A stretch of 64,000 nucleotides of DNA from contig JBAZYO010000008.1 of the NCBI GenBank assembly GCA_041659285.1, positions 124,001 to 188,000 on the forward strand, written 5' to 3'. Position numbers and translations under genes: made by a program. This DNA comes from Vicinamibacterales bacterium (GTDB lineage: Bacteria > Acidobacteriota > Vicinamibacteria > Vicinamibacterales > UBA2999). This document shows positions 17,886 to 25,662 of this stretch, in pieces. The number at the start of each line of letters is the position of its first letter. The first letter of the stretch is position 1. The notes beneath the pieces are model-generated. The model searched no databases, was not told the origin of the DNA, and worked only from the letters and a program-made list of their open reading frames with translations.

Positions 17886-17900
17886 ACAACAGCTTAAAAC
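17886..17900. promoter_or_regulatory. 15-bp divergent start-to-start spacer
   Basis: Only 15 bp separate the minus-strand GTG (17885) from the ygfZ ATG (17901). On the minus strand TTTTAA occurs 6 nt before the GTG, so both promoters must lie within or very near the opposite coding region, and 5' leaders, if any, would be antisense to the neighbouring gene. Confidence 0.4.
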
Positions 17901-18749
17901 ATGTTTTCCCTCGACGGCTACCGGGCTCTCCGGACGGAAGGCGGCGTGGTCAGGCGCACTGACCGTGCCGTGTTGGCAATAACCGGGAAGGATCGCGCCG
18001 ACTGGCTGCAGGGCCTGGTGACCAACGACGTCGCCTCGCTGGCACCGGGCGAGGCGCGTTATGCGGCCTATCTGACGCCCCAGGGCCGCATGATCACCGA
18101 CATGATCGTCGTTGCCCGCGCCGACCGGTTGCTCCTCGATGTGCCGGCCTCCCTGGCATCGTCACTGCGTGATCGGCTGGACGGCTTGATCTTCGTCGAA
18201 GACGTCCAGGTGCTCGATCAAAGCGGGGCGTTGGAGGTTTGGACGGCGATAGCTCCCGGCGATCCGTCTGGAGGCGCCCTGGCCGACATGATCGTCGGCG
18301 CTGGCGAGCCCCATGGCTTCCACTATCCGGAGATCAGCCTCGACACGTTCGAGGTGGTGCGCATCGAGCGCGGTATCCCCCGGTTCCTCGTGGACATGGA
18401 CACCGAGACCATTCCGCTCGAGGCCGGCATCGAGGACCGCGCCATTTCGTTCACCAAGGGCTGCTACGTCGGCCAGGAAGTCATTGTCCGCGTGACGCAC
18501 CGCGGCGGCGGCCGCGTGGCGAAAAAGCTGGTGCGCTGGATGGGCGACGGGTCGCCCGCCACGGTCCCGGCGCCGGGCTCGCGCATCTTCTCGGCAGGCC
18601 GCGCCATTGGCCGCGTCACCAGCGCCGCGTTCTCGCCGGGGCGAAACGCCGTGGTCGGCCTCGGCTACGTCCACCGCGACTTCGTCGAACGAGGTACCGA
18701 AGTCACAGTGGTATGGAATGATGCGCCCATGAGGGTGGCTGTCGAATGA
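17901..18749 (+). CDS. ygfZ: YgfZ/GcvT-like folate-binding protein
   Basis: Protein of 282 residues with the diagnostic YgfZ motif KGCYVGQEVIVRVTHRGG around residues 188-205, which holds the conserved Cys. The N-terminal half (GKDRADWLQGLVTNDVASL and GRMITDMIV) matches the GcvT fold. YgfZ proteins bind tetrahydrofolate and support repair or assembly of certain iron-sulphur enzymes, such as tRNA methylthiolases. It is the first gene of an overlapping operon: its TGA lies within the ATGA that starts the PHP gene. Confidence 0.93.
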   Translation: MFSLDGYRALRTEGGVVRRTDRAVLAITGKDRADWLQGLVTNDVASLAPGEARYAAYLTPQGRMITDMIVVARADRLLLDVPASLASSLRDRLDGLIFVEDVQVLDQSGALEVWTAIAPGDPSGGALADMIVGAGEPHGFHYPEISLDTFEVVRIERGIPRFLVDMDTETIPLEAGIEDRAISFTKGCYVGQEVIVRVTHRGGGRVAKKLVRWMGDGSPATVPAPGSRIFSAGRAIGRVTSAAFSPGRNAVVGLGYVHRDFVERGTEVTVVWNDAPMRVAVE

Positions 18750-19768
18750 TGTCGAGACCCCGGCTCCTGTTGCTTGCCTCCGCGCTTTTGGCCGCCGTGG
18801 CGGTCGCCGTACCCGTCGCCCAGGCCCCAAGCCCCAAGCCCCAAGCCCTTTGGTACAAGGGCAACCTGCACACCCACACCGTGAACAGCGACGGCGACTC
18901 GACGCCGGATGACGTGGTGCGCTGGTATCGCGAGCGCGCCTACCAGTTCCTGGTCCTCACCGATCACAACTACCTGACGAGCGTGGACGGCCTGAACGCC
19001 GTGCACGGCGCCGACGACAAGTTCCTGGTCGTGAAGGGCGAGGAGGTCACGGACCGGTTTGGCGACAAGCCGATTCACATCAACGGCCTGGATGTCGGTC
19101 GATTGGTGGCGCCGCCCGGCGGAACGTCCGTGCTCGACATGATGCAGCGGATGGTGGACGCGATTCGCGGCGCGGGCGGCGTGCCGAGCATCAACCACCC
19201 CAACTTCGGCTGGGCGATTTCTCCGGATGAACTCGGCCAGTTGCAGCGCACGAAGCTGTTCGAGGTGTTCAACGGCCATCCCACCGTGAACAACCTGGGC
19301 GGCGGTGGCGTGCCCGGCCTCGAAGAGACGTGGGATCGCATCCTGTCGAGCGGCAAGATGCTCTACGGCATTGCCGTGGACGATGCGCATTACTTCAAGC
19401 GGCCGGAAGATCCGGCGGCGCCGCGGCCCGGCAAGGGATGGGTCTACGTCCGGGCGCCGAGGCTCGAGCCGCGCGCGCTCCTGGAGGCGCTCGAGCGCGG
19501 CGACTTCTATTCGTCCACCGGCGTGCAGATGTCGAGGGTCGAGGCGAGCGCGTCTTCGCTCACGCTGGCGGTGAAGACCGAGCCGGCCAGCAGGTATCGC
19601 ATCCAGTTTATTGGCCGCCAGGGCCGCATCCTGAGCGAGGCCGCCACGCCGGTGGCGACCTACACGTTCACTGGTGACGAAGGCTACGTGCGCGCGAAGG
19701 TGATGGAGTCCAACGGCAAGGTGGCGTGGATTCAGCCGGTGCCAGTGGGCCCCTCCGGACCGAAATGA
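18746..19768 (+). CDS. Secreted PHP-domain metal-dependent hydrolase
   Basis: Protein of 340 residues. After an N-terminal hydrophobic signal (LLLLASALLAAVAVAVPVAQ) comes the PHP motif NLHTHTVNSDGDSTPDD, then FLVLTDHNYL and a later GVPSINHPNFGW, giving the His/Asp metal ligands. PHP proteins are phosphoesterases of varied substrate; exported ones of this kind often precede a beta-sandwich tail, here residues about 245-335. Residues about 27-34 are encoded by three copies of a GCCCCAA heptamer. The gene overlaps its neighbours on both sides by 4 bp and is coupled to ygfZ and the NUDIX gene. Confidence 0.85.
   Translation: MMSRPRLLLLASALLAAVAVAVPVAQAPSPKPQALWYKGNLHTHTVNSDGDSTPDDVVRWYRERAYQFLVLTDHNYLTSVDGLNAVHGADDKFLVVKGEEVTDRFGDKPIHINGLDVGRLVAPPGGTSVLDMMQRMVDAIRGAGGVPSINHPNFGWAISPDELGQLQRTKLFEVFNGHPTVNNLGGGGVPGLEETWDRILSSGKMLYGIAVDDAHYFKRPEDPAAPRPGKGWVYVRAPRLEPRALLEALERGDFYSSTGVQMSRVEASASSLTLAVKTEPASRYRIQFIGRQGRILSEAATPVATYTFTGDEGYVRAKVMESNGKVAWIQPVPVGPSGPK
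18824..18848. repeat. Heptamer array (GCCCCAA)x3 in the PHP gene
   Basis: Three perfect copies of GCCCCAA followed by GCCC lie just after the signal-peptide region. Twenty-one bases keep the frame, encoding AQAPSPKPQA. Confidence 0.65.
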
Positions 19769-20145
19769 CGCCGATCGTCGTGGTGGCGGCGGTCATCGAG
19801 CAGGATAACCAGTTCCTGCTGACGCTGCGGCCGGCGGGGACGCACCTCGCCGACCACTGGGAGTTTCCCGGCGGCAAGGTCGACGAGAGCGAGAACCACG
19901 AGGAAGCGCTGCGGCGCGAGCTGCTGGAAGAACTCGACATCACCGCCCGTGTCGGCACGCTCGTCCATTCCGTCACGCACGCGTATCCGGAGAAGACCGT
20001 CGAGTTGTTCTTCTATCGCTGTGAATTCGACGGCATGCCCAAGCCGATGATGGGGCAGGGCATGCGCTGGGTCCCGCGCGCCGAGCTTGCCGGCCTGCCG
20101 TTCCCCGAAGCCGATCGCGCCCTCATCGCCCTGCTAACTTACTGA
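19765..20145 (+). CDS. NUDIX hydrolase, MutT-like
   Basis: Protein of 126 residues starting at the ATG that overlaps the PHP stop. The Nudix box is complete: GGKVDESENHEEALRRELLE followed by EL (G-x5-E-x7-R-E-x2-E-E). Flanking segments (VVAAVIEQDNQFLLTLRP, HWEFPGGK, MRWVPRAELAGLPFPEADR) match MutT-type (8-oxo-dGTP) pyrophosphohydrolases. Its 3' end overlaps that of mutY by 12 bp on the opposite strand. As MutT and MutY both guard against 8-oxoguanine, the pairing makes functional sense, although the substrate is inferred. Confidence 0.88.
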   Translation: MTPIVVVAAVIEQDNQFLLTLRPAGTHLADHWEFPGGKVDESENHEEALRRELLEELDITARVGTLVHSVTHAYPEKTVELFFYRCEFDGMPKPMMGQGMRWVPRAELAGLPFPEADRALIALLTY

Positions 20146-20805
20146 CTTACAGAATCCCTTCATCGGGCACGTCGCGCACTTCGGCTTGCGCGCGCTGCAG
20201 TGCGTCGCGCCGAAGTCCATCAACGCCTGGTTGAAGTCGAACACGTGCTTGTGGGGCAGCACCGCTTCGCTGTGCGCCCACAGCCGCTTTTTCATCGCAT
20301 GGCTCTTCGGGTCGCCCCTGCCGATGAAGATGCGAAATAACACGCGGGCGACGTTGGTGTCGAGAATGGCGGCGCGCTCGCGGAACGCGAAGCTGCGGAT
20401 GGCGCCGGCGGTGTAGGCGCCGATGCCCTTGAACGACAGCAGCGTGTCGTGATCGGAGGGCAGCTGCCCATCGTGTTTCTCCATGGCCTGCTGCGCAATC
20501 GACTGCAACCGCTTGGGGCGGATGTTGTAGCCGAGCGGATACCAGGTCTTGGTCACCTCGGCCGGCGTCGCCTCCGCCAGCACCGCGAAGCTCGGGTACT
20601 TGCCGAGCCACTCGTGGTACTTGGGCAGCACGCGATCCACCTGCGTCTGCTGCAGCATGATCTCCGACACCAGGATGTGGTACGGGTCGCTGGTGTTCCG
20701 CCAAGGTAGGTCACGGCCGTTCTTGCGATACCAGGCGAGCAGGTTGCGCCGGAAGCGTTGCCGCAAGGGCGGCGCGGGCAGGGGAAGCGTTCGTGTGGGC
20801 GGCAA
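20134..20805 (-). CDS. mutY: A/G-specific adenine glycosylase MutY, short form without C-terminal domain
   Basis: Protein of 223 residues. The catalytic core is intact: RDLPWRN, SEIMLQQTQVDRV (catalytic Glu), the helix-hairpin-helix FKGIGAYTAGAI, LDTNVARVL (catalytic Asp) and the 4Fe-4S loop C-x6-C-x2-C-x5-C at the C-terminus (CSARKPKCATCPMKGFC). The enzyme removes adenine opposite 8-oxoG. Typical MutY has about 350 residues, with a NUDIX-like C-terminal domain that reads 8-oxoG; here the gene stops right after the cluster loop. The start is an upstream TTG. It is convergent with, and overlaps, the MutT-like gene. Confidence 0.9.
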   Translation of the reverse strand: MPPTRTLPLPAPPLRQRFRRNLLAWYRKNGRDLPWRNTSDPYHILVSEIMLQQTQVDRVLPKYHEWLGKYPSFAVLAEATPAEVTKTWYPLGYNIRPKRLQSIAQQAMEKHDGQLPSDHDTLLSFKGIGAYTAGAIRSFAFRERAAILDTNVARVLFRIFIGRGDPKSHAMKKRLWAHSEAVLPHKHVFDFNQALMDFGATHCSARKPKCATCPMKGFCKSVS

Positions 20806-20834
20806 GTGTGGTGATCAGTAAGCCGCGATGTAGC

Positions 20835-20852
20835 CTCCGGCTTTAGCCGGAG
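20835..20852. repeat. REP-like palindrome, TCCGGCT-NN-AGCCGGA family
   Basis: CTCCGGCT-TT-AGCCGGAG is a perfect hairpin in the 76-bp gap between mutY and the cobalamin adenosyltransferase gene, just upstream of the latter's -10 box. Relatives occur at 45195, 49313, 54549 and 55695. Confidence 0.7.
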
Positions 20853-20868
20853 CGGCTGCGACCGCGCC

Positions 20869-20874
20869 TATAAT
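20869..20874 (+). promoter_or_regulatory. Consensus -10 (TATAAT) for a leaderless start
   Basis: A perfect TATAAT ends 7 nt before the GTG of the cobalamin adenosyltransferase gene. That GTG is well supported by the conserved N-terminus, and no Shine-Dalgarno sequence fits in the spacer. This is the probable promoter of the operon reaching to 28535. Confidence 0.6.
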
Positions 20875-20881
20875 CCTACCA

Positions 20882-21421
20882 GTGTCCATCTACACGAAGA
20901 CCGGCGATAGCGGCGACACCAGCCTGTTCGACGGCACCCGCGTCCCCAAGACCCACCCGCGCGTGGTGGCTTACGGCGACGTGGACGAAGTGCAGGCCTG
21001 CCTGGGCATGGTCCGCGCCGCGGGGCTGCCGCAGGACCTCGACGACATGTGCGTGTCGCTGCAACGCGACCTGTTCGCGCTCGGGGCGCGGCTCGCCGAC
21101 CCCTCCCACAAGATCGCGACGCGGGTCGAGAAGATCGTGATCAACGACGACAGCATTGCCCGGCTCGAGGGCTGGATCGACCAGCTCGACGAAGAGATTG
21201 CGCCGCTCCGTCACTTCATCCTGTCGGACGGCTGCCAGGCCGGCGCCGCCCTGCACTACACGCGTACGGTGTGCCGGCGCGCCGAGCGGTCGGTGCTGCT
21301 TCTCGGCGCCGACGCCGTCGAGCCCGTCGTCATTGTCTACTTGAACCGCCTGTCGGACCTGCTGTTCACCATTGCGAGGGCCGCCAACCACCGGGCCGGC
21401 GTCCCCGAAACCAAGTGGTAA
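20882..21421 (+). CDS. Cob(I)alamin adenosyltransferase, PduO type
   Basis: Protein of 179 residues. The N-terminal SIYTKTGDSGDTSLFDGTRV is the ATP-binding signature of the PduO/EutT-type family; VDEVQACLGMVRAA, LHYTRTVCRRAERSV and VYLNRLSDLLFTIARAAN complete the five-helix domain. It transfers adenosyl from ATP to cob(I)alamin to make adenosylcobalamin. GTG start, leaderless by position of TATAAT. It heads the operon with hpnC-hpnD-hpnE and overlaps hpnC by 7 bp. A link between B12 and hopanoid genes is not obvious, though B12-dependent radical SAM methylation of hopanoids is known elsewhere. Confidence 0.94.
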   Translation: MSIYTKTGDSGDTSLFDGTRVPKTHPRVVAYGDVDEVQACLGMVRAAGLPQDLDDMCVSLQRDLFALGARLADPSHKIATRVEKIVINDDSIARLEGWIDQLDEEIAPLRHFILSDGCQAGAALHYTRTVCRRAERSVLLLGADAVEPVVIVYLNRLSDLLFTIARAANHRAGVPETKW

Positions 21422-22323
21422 ACACTGCGCTCCAACCAGCCTATGCGGCTTGTCAGGCGCTGGCTCAATCGCACTACGAGAATTTTCCCGTCGCGTCCCG
21501 GCTGATGCCGGCGCGGTTGCGCCCGCACGTCGCGGCGATCTACGCGTTTGCGCGCACCGCCGACGATTTCGCAGACGAGCCTGGGCGCGATGCTGATGAG
21601 CGACTCCGTTTGCTGGACGAATGGGGGCGCCGGCTGCACGGCGAGCACTTTCCCGACAAGCAGTTTCCTCCCGACCAGAAGTGCCCTCCCGACCTGATCT
21701 TCGCGGCCCTCTTCGACACCATCGCGCAATTTCAGCTCCCGACTGAGCTTCTGGATGACCTGTTGAGCGCGTTCAAGCAGGACGTGGTGACGACCCGCTA
21801 CGCGTCGTGGGACGACGTGCTCGACTATTGCCGGCGATCGGCCAACCCGGTGGGCCGGCTGGTGTTGCGGCTGAGCGGCTATCGCGACCCGGCGCTCGAC
21901 CGCGCGTCCGACGCGGTGTGCACGGCGCTGCAGCTCACCAACTTCTGGCAGGACCTGGCCATCGACTGGCCGCGCGGGCGTTTGTACGTGCCGGAAGAAA
22001 CCTGGCGGGCCGCGGGAGCCGATCCGGCCGCGCTCGATCGGAAGGCGATGTCGCCCGAGTGGTCCGCGACGATGCGAATCTGCGGGGAGCGAACGCGGCA
22101 GCTGTTCAACGAGGGCCGGCCGGTCTGCGACGGTGTGCGCGGACGGCTGCGCTACGAGCTGCGCGCCACGTGGCTCGGCGGCAGGCGCATCCTCGACCGC
22201 CTTGAATCGGTGAACTTCGACGTGTTCACGTCACGGCCCTCGCTCGGCACCACCGATGCGTTAGTGATAGCTTCTAAAGTGCTGCTGTGGCCCGCGACAC
22301 CTCATTCTCCTATTCGTTCCTAG
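21415..22323 (+). CDS. hpnC: Hopanoid precursor synthase HpnC (squalene/phytoene synthase family)
   Basis: About 302 residues from GTG 21415, which overlaps the end of the previous gene. The first Asp-rich motif is FARTADDFADEPG and the second is LTNFWQDLAIDWPRGRLYV, both typical of trans-isoprenyl head-to-head synthases. HpnC acts in the three-enzyme route (HpnC, HpnD, HpnE) from farnesyl diphosphate to squalene, converting the intermediate made by HpnD. Residues about 79-95 hold a repetitive insert (FPDKQ, FPPDQ, KCPPD) unlike the usual family. Its end overlaps hpnD by 37 bp. Confidence 0.93.
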   Translation: MVNTALQPAYAACQALAQSHYENFPVASRLMPARLRPHVAAIYAFARTADDFADEPGRDADERLRLLDEWGRRLHGEHFPDKQFPPDQKCPPDLIFAALFDTIAQFQLPTELLDDLLSAFKQDVVTTRYASWDDVLDYCRRSANPVGRLVLRLSGYRDPALDRASDAVCTALQLTNFWQDLAIDWPRGRLYVPEETWRAAGADPAALDRKAMSPEWSATMRICGERTRQLFNEGRPVCDGVRGRLRYELRATWLGGRRILDRLESVNFDVFTSRPSLGTTDALVIASKVLLWPATPHSPIRS

Positions 22324-23129
22324 TCCTGCCCGCCGATCAGCGGCAGGCCATCGGCCTGGTGTGGGATTTCTGCCGCGCCGTGGATGACGCCGTCGACGAA
22401 GCGGCCAACGAAGCCGCGGCCGCGTTGGAGATTCCGAAGTGGCGCGAGGAAGTCGGGCGGCTCTTTGGCGACCAGGCGCCGCTCACCCCGCAGGGCCGGC
22501 AACTGAAGCCGGTGGTGGCCCGCTTCACTCTGTCGCGCCAGCCGTTCGACGACCTCGTGGACGGCGTGGAGATGGACCTCCGCCACACCCGCTACCAGAC
22601 CTTCGACGAGTTGGCCGGCTACTGCCGTCGCGTGGCTTCGACCGTGGGCCTGATCTGCATCGAAATTTTCGGCTGCCGTGATTCGCGGTCGCGCGACTAC
22701 GCCTTCAACCTGGGGATCGCGCTGCAGCTCACCAACATCATTCGCGATGTCGCGGTTGATCTGGCGAATGGCCGCATCTACCTGCCGCAAGAGGAACTCT
22801 CGCAGTTTGGCGTGACCGAAGCCGACTTGCGCGCGGGCCAGGTGACCGTCCCGATTCGCCGGCTGCTGTCGCACCAATGCCAGCGGGCCCGGCGTTTCTA
22901 TACAGCCGCCGCGCAGGCCATGCCCCGCGCCGAAGCGCACCGGCTGATCGCGGCGGAGATCATGGGCGGCATCTACTTCGACATCCTCGAGCGCATCGAG
23001 CGCCGCGGTTTCGACGTGTTTACCGAGGTGATCCGCGTGCCGAAAGCGGCCCGCGCCAGGATTGCGCTTGCCATCTGGGCCCGCGGCCGGCTTTCAGCGC
23101 TCGGCTACCGGCTGACGGCACGGGCGTGA
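22287..23129 (+). CDS. hpnD: Presqualene diphosphate synthase HpnD
   Basis: Protein of 280 residues starting at GTG 22287. Typical motifs are SFSYSFLVLP, then RAVDDAVDEA as the first Asp-rich motif, YCRRVASTVGLICIEIFG, and LTNIIRDVAVDLANGRIYLP as the second. HpnD joins two farnesyl diphosphates to presqualene diphosphate. It overlaps hpnC by 37 bp and hpnE by 4 bp, so all three should be translated together. Confidence 0.95.
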   Translation: MARDTSFSYSFLVLPADQRQAIGLVWDFCRAVDDAVDEAANEAAAALEIPKWREEVGRLFGDQAPLTPQGRQLKPVVARFTLSRQPFDDLVDGVEMDLRHTRYQTFDELAGYCRRVASTVGLICIEIFGCRDSRSRDYAFNLGIALQLTNIIRDVAVDLANGRIYLPQEELSQFGVTEADLRAGQVTVPIRRLLSHQCQRARRFYTAAAQAMPRAEAHRLIAAEIMGGIYFDILERIERRGFDVFTEVIRVPKAARARIALAIWARGRLSALGYRLTARA

Positions 23130-24460
23130 CCGCCGACGTCATTGTCATCGGCGGCGGCGTGGCCGGGTTCAGCGCGGCCACCGCGCTGGCAGAGGCCGGC
23201 GCGCGCGTGTTGGTGGTCGAAGCGCGTCCGGGACTGGGCGGACGGGCCACCGCCTTCCGCGATCCGGAAACCGGCGAGCGCGTGGACAACGGACAGCACA
23301 TCCTGATGGGGTGTTACGTGGACACCCTGGCGCTGCTCGCCCGCATCGGCGCGTCCGATCGGGTGCGATGGCAGGCCGGGCTGGCGCTGTCGATGACCGA
23401 CCAGCGCGGGCACCAGTCGGTGCTGAAGCTGCCGCCGGTGCCGTCGCCGCTGCATTTGCTCGGTGGCGTGCTGGCGTGGGACGCGCTCAACTGGCGCGAG
23501 CGGATGTCGATCCTTCGAGTGGGCGCGGCTCTTGGTCCGGCTAACCGCCTTCGCCAAGGCTACGGCGGTCAAGAGGGCGGTGAAACCGTCCGCGAGTGGC
23601 TCACCCGCCACGGCCAGGCGCCGCGGCTCTGCGAGCTCTTCTGGGAACCGCTCGCGCTGGCGGCCCTCAACCAATCAATCGATCAAGCCGCCGCGCCGTA
23701 TTTCGTCCGCGTACTCGAGCAGATGTTCGGGCCCGACCCCTTGTCGGCCGCGCTGGTGATGCCGGCGGTCCCGCTCGATGAGCTCTACGCCGAACCGGCC
23801 CGGGCGTGGCTGGAGGCGCGCGGACACGAGGTGCGCGTGAATGCGCCGGCGAAAGTGGAAGTGGCCGGTGATCGGGTGACCGGCGTGCGCGTGCGCGGCG
23901 AGCACATCCCGGCGGCGGCCGTCATCTCCACGGTGCCGTGGCATGGCCTGGGCAGCCTGTTCGACTCGCCGCCCGCGGTGTTGGCCGGCACCATCGCCGA
24001 CGCCTCGGCGCTGGCCAGCCTGCCGATCGTGACCGTCAACTTGTGGTTCGATCGGCCCGTGATGCACGAGCCGCTGCTCGGCCTGCCGGGTCGCGCCTTC
24101 CAGTGGGTATTCGATCGCCGCGCCATTGTCGGCGGCTCGGGCTCGCACCTCTCGATGATCTCGAGCGGGGCTGAGGCGATCGTGTCGATGCCGAACGACG
24201 CGTTGATTGCCACCGCGCTGGCGGATGTCCGCGCCGCCGTGCCGGCGGCCCGCTCGGCGGCATTCCGCAAGGGGCTCGCCGTTCGCGAGAAGCGGTCAAC
24301 GTTCTCGCTCGCGCCCGACGCCCCGCCGCGCCCGCAGACCGAGACCGCCATCCGCGGCTTCCTTCTCGCCGGCGACTGGATCGACACCGGACTGCCGGCG
24401 ACCATCGAGTCAGCCGCGGTGTCGGGACACCGCGCGGCGTCCTTCGTGGTTGCCCTTTAA
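23126..24460 (+). CDS. hpnE: Hydroxysqualene dehydroxylase HpnE
   Basis: About 444 residues from GTG 23126, whose TG overlaps the hpnD stop. FAD-binding Rossmann motif VIVIGGGVAGFSAATALAEA, followed by GGRATAFRDPETGERVDNGQH, typical of the amine-oxidase/phytoene-desaturase group; the C-terminal segment FLLAGDWIDTGLPATIESA binds FAD. HpnE reduces hydroxysqualene to squalene. Residues about 140-150 (RLRQGYGGQ) are encoded by a palindromic repeat inserted in frame. Reading overlaps thiI by one base (TAATG). Confidence 0.95.
   Translation: MTADVIVIGGGVAGFSAATALAEAGARVLVVEARPGLGGRATAFRDPETGERVDNGQHILMGCYVDTLALLARIGASDRVRWQAGLALSMTDQRGHQSVLKLPPVPSPLHLLGGVLAWDALNWRERMSILRVGAALGPANRLRQGYGGQEGGETVREWLTRHGQAPRLCELFWEPLALAALNQSIDQAAAPYFVRVLEQMFGPDPLSAALVMPAVPLDELYAEPARAWLEARGHEVRVNAPAKVEVAGDRVTGVRVRGEHIPAAAVISTVPWHGLGSLFDSPPAVLAGTIADASALASLPIVTVNLWFDRPVMHEPLLGLPGRAFQWVFDRRAIVGGSGSHLSMISSGAEAIVSMPNDALIATALADVRAAVPAARSAAFRKGLAVREKRSTFSLAPDAPPRPQTETAIRGFLLAGDWIDTGLPATIESAAVSGHRAASFVVAL
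23545..23568. repeat. Palindromic repeat unit inserted in frame in hpnE
   Basis: CCGCC-TTCGCCAAGGCTAC-GGCGG has complementary ends and a centre resembling the unit upstream of thyX (30215). It encodes RLRQGYGG and is not part of the normal HpnE core. Confidence 0.6.
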
Positions 24461-25656
24461 TGACATCAATCCTCGCCCACTACTCGGAAGTCGCCCTCAA
24501 GGGGAAGAACCGCCCGTGGTTCGTCGGCCGGCTGGTCCGCAACATCCACATGGCCCTGGCCGGGCTCAGCGTCAAGGAGGTGCGGACGCCGATGGGTCGC
24601 ATCGAGATCGTGCTGGGGCGCGAGGCGACGGCCGACGAGATCCGCGACCGCATGGGCCGCGTCTTTGGCATTGCCAACTACTCGGTGGCGACGCGTATCC
24701 CGCTGGCCTTCGAGGGCATGGCCGAGGCGATCGTGTCGCGCCTGCCACCGCGCGAGAGCGTGTCGAGCTTTCGTGTTTACGTCCGCCGTGCGGATCAGCA
24801 GTTCGCCGTGCCGTCGCCGGACCTGGCGCGCGACTTGGGGTCGCGCGTGTGGCATGCCCGCGGGTGGAAGGTGGATCTCGATCGCGCCGAGCTCGTGATC
24901 AGCGTGGAGATCGTGCCCGGTAACGCCTTCCTCTACATGAACAAGGAAGCCGGTCCCGGCGGCCTGCCTACGGGCACCGCCGGCCGCGTCGCCGCGCTCC
25001 TCTCCGGCGGCATCGACTCGCCGGTGGCGGCCTGGCGCCTGATGAAGCGCGGCTGTCATGTCACGCTCATCCACTTCCACAGCGCGCCGTTCCTGTCGAA
25101 CACCTCGCAGGAAAAAGCGCGCCGGCTGGCGGCGGTGCTGACGCGATATCAACTGCGGTCGCGGCTCTATCTGGTGCCGTTCGGCGAGCTGCAGCGGCAG
25201 GTCACGCTCAGTGTGCCCGGCGACCTGCGCGTGGTCATCTACCGCCGGTTCATGCTGCGGATTGCGGAACGCATCGCCCGCGACGTCCGCGCCCGCGCGC
25301 TGGTGACCGGCGACGTCATTGGCCAGGTCGCCTCGCAAACGCTCGACAACATCGTCGCCGCCGACAGCGCAACGCGGCTGCCCATCTTCCGGCCGCTGAT
25401 CGGGATGGACAAGGAAGAGATCGTCACGCAGGCGCAACGCCTGGGCACCTTTGACATCTCGATCATTCCGGACGAGGACACCTGCACCCTGTTCACGCCG
25501 CGGCACCCGGAGACGCATGCCCGCCGGCATCAGATCGACGAGGTGGAGGGGACCCTGCCGGTTGGCGAGATGGTGAAGGCCGCCGCCGCCCAGGCCGTCG
25601 TCGAGCACCTGGCCTACCCCCAGCCTGCGTCGCTGGCGGCCCCGGTGATAAAGTAA
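24460..25656 (+). CDS. thiI: tRNA 4-thiouridine synthetase ThiI without rhodanese domain
   Basis: Protein of 398 residues. Domains: an N-terminal ferredoxin-like part (YSEVALKGKNRPWFVGRL), a THUMP domain at about 60-165, then a PP-loop ATP pyrophosphatase with SGGIDSP at residues 182-188 and the later FRPLIGMDKEEIV, DTCTLFTPRHPETHA. ThiI adenylates U8 of tRNA and inserts sulphur. The C-terminal rhodanese domain of E. coli ThiI is absent, as in many bacteria, so sulphur must come from another carrier. The gene lies in the hopanoid operon, one base overlapping hpnE. Confidence 0.95.
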   Translation: MTSILAHYSEVALKGKNRPWFVGRLVRNIHMALAGLSVKEVRTPMGRIEIVLGREATADEIRDRMGRVFGIANYSVATRIPLAFEGMAEAIVSRLPPRESVSSFRVYVRRADQQFAVPSPDLARDLGSRVWHARGWKVDLDRAELVISVEIVPGNAFLYMNKEAGPGGLPTGTAGRVAALLSGGIDSPVAAWRLMKRGCHVTLIHFHSAPFLSNTSQEKARRLAAVLTRYQLRSRLYLVPFGELQRQVTLSVPGDLRVVIYRRFMLRIAERIARDVRARALVTGDVIGQVASQTLDNIVAADSATRLPIFRPLIGMDKEEIVTQAQRLGTFDISIIPDEDTCTLFTPRHPETHARRHQIDEVEGTLPVGEMVKAAAAQAVVEHLAYPQPASLAAPVIK

Positions 25657-25662
25657 AACGCC

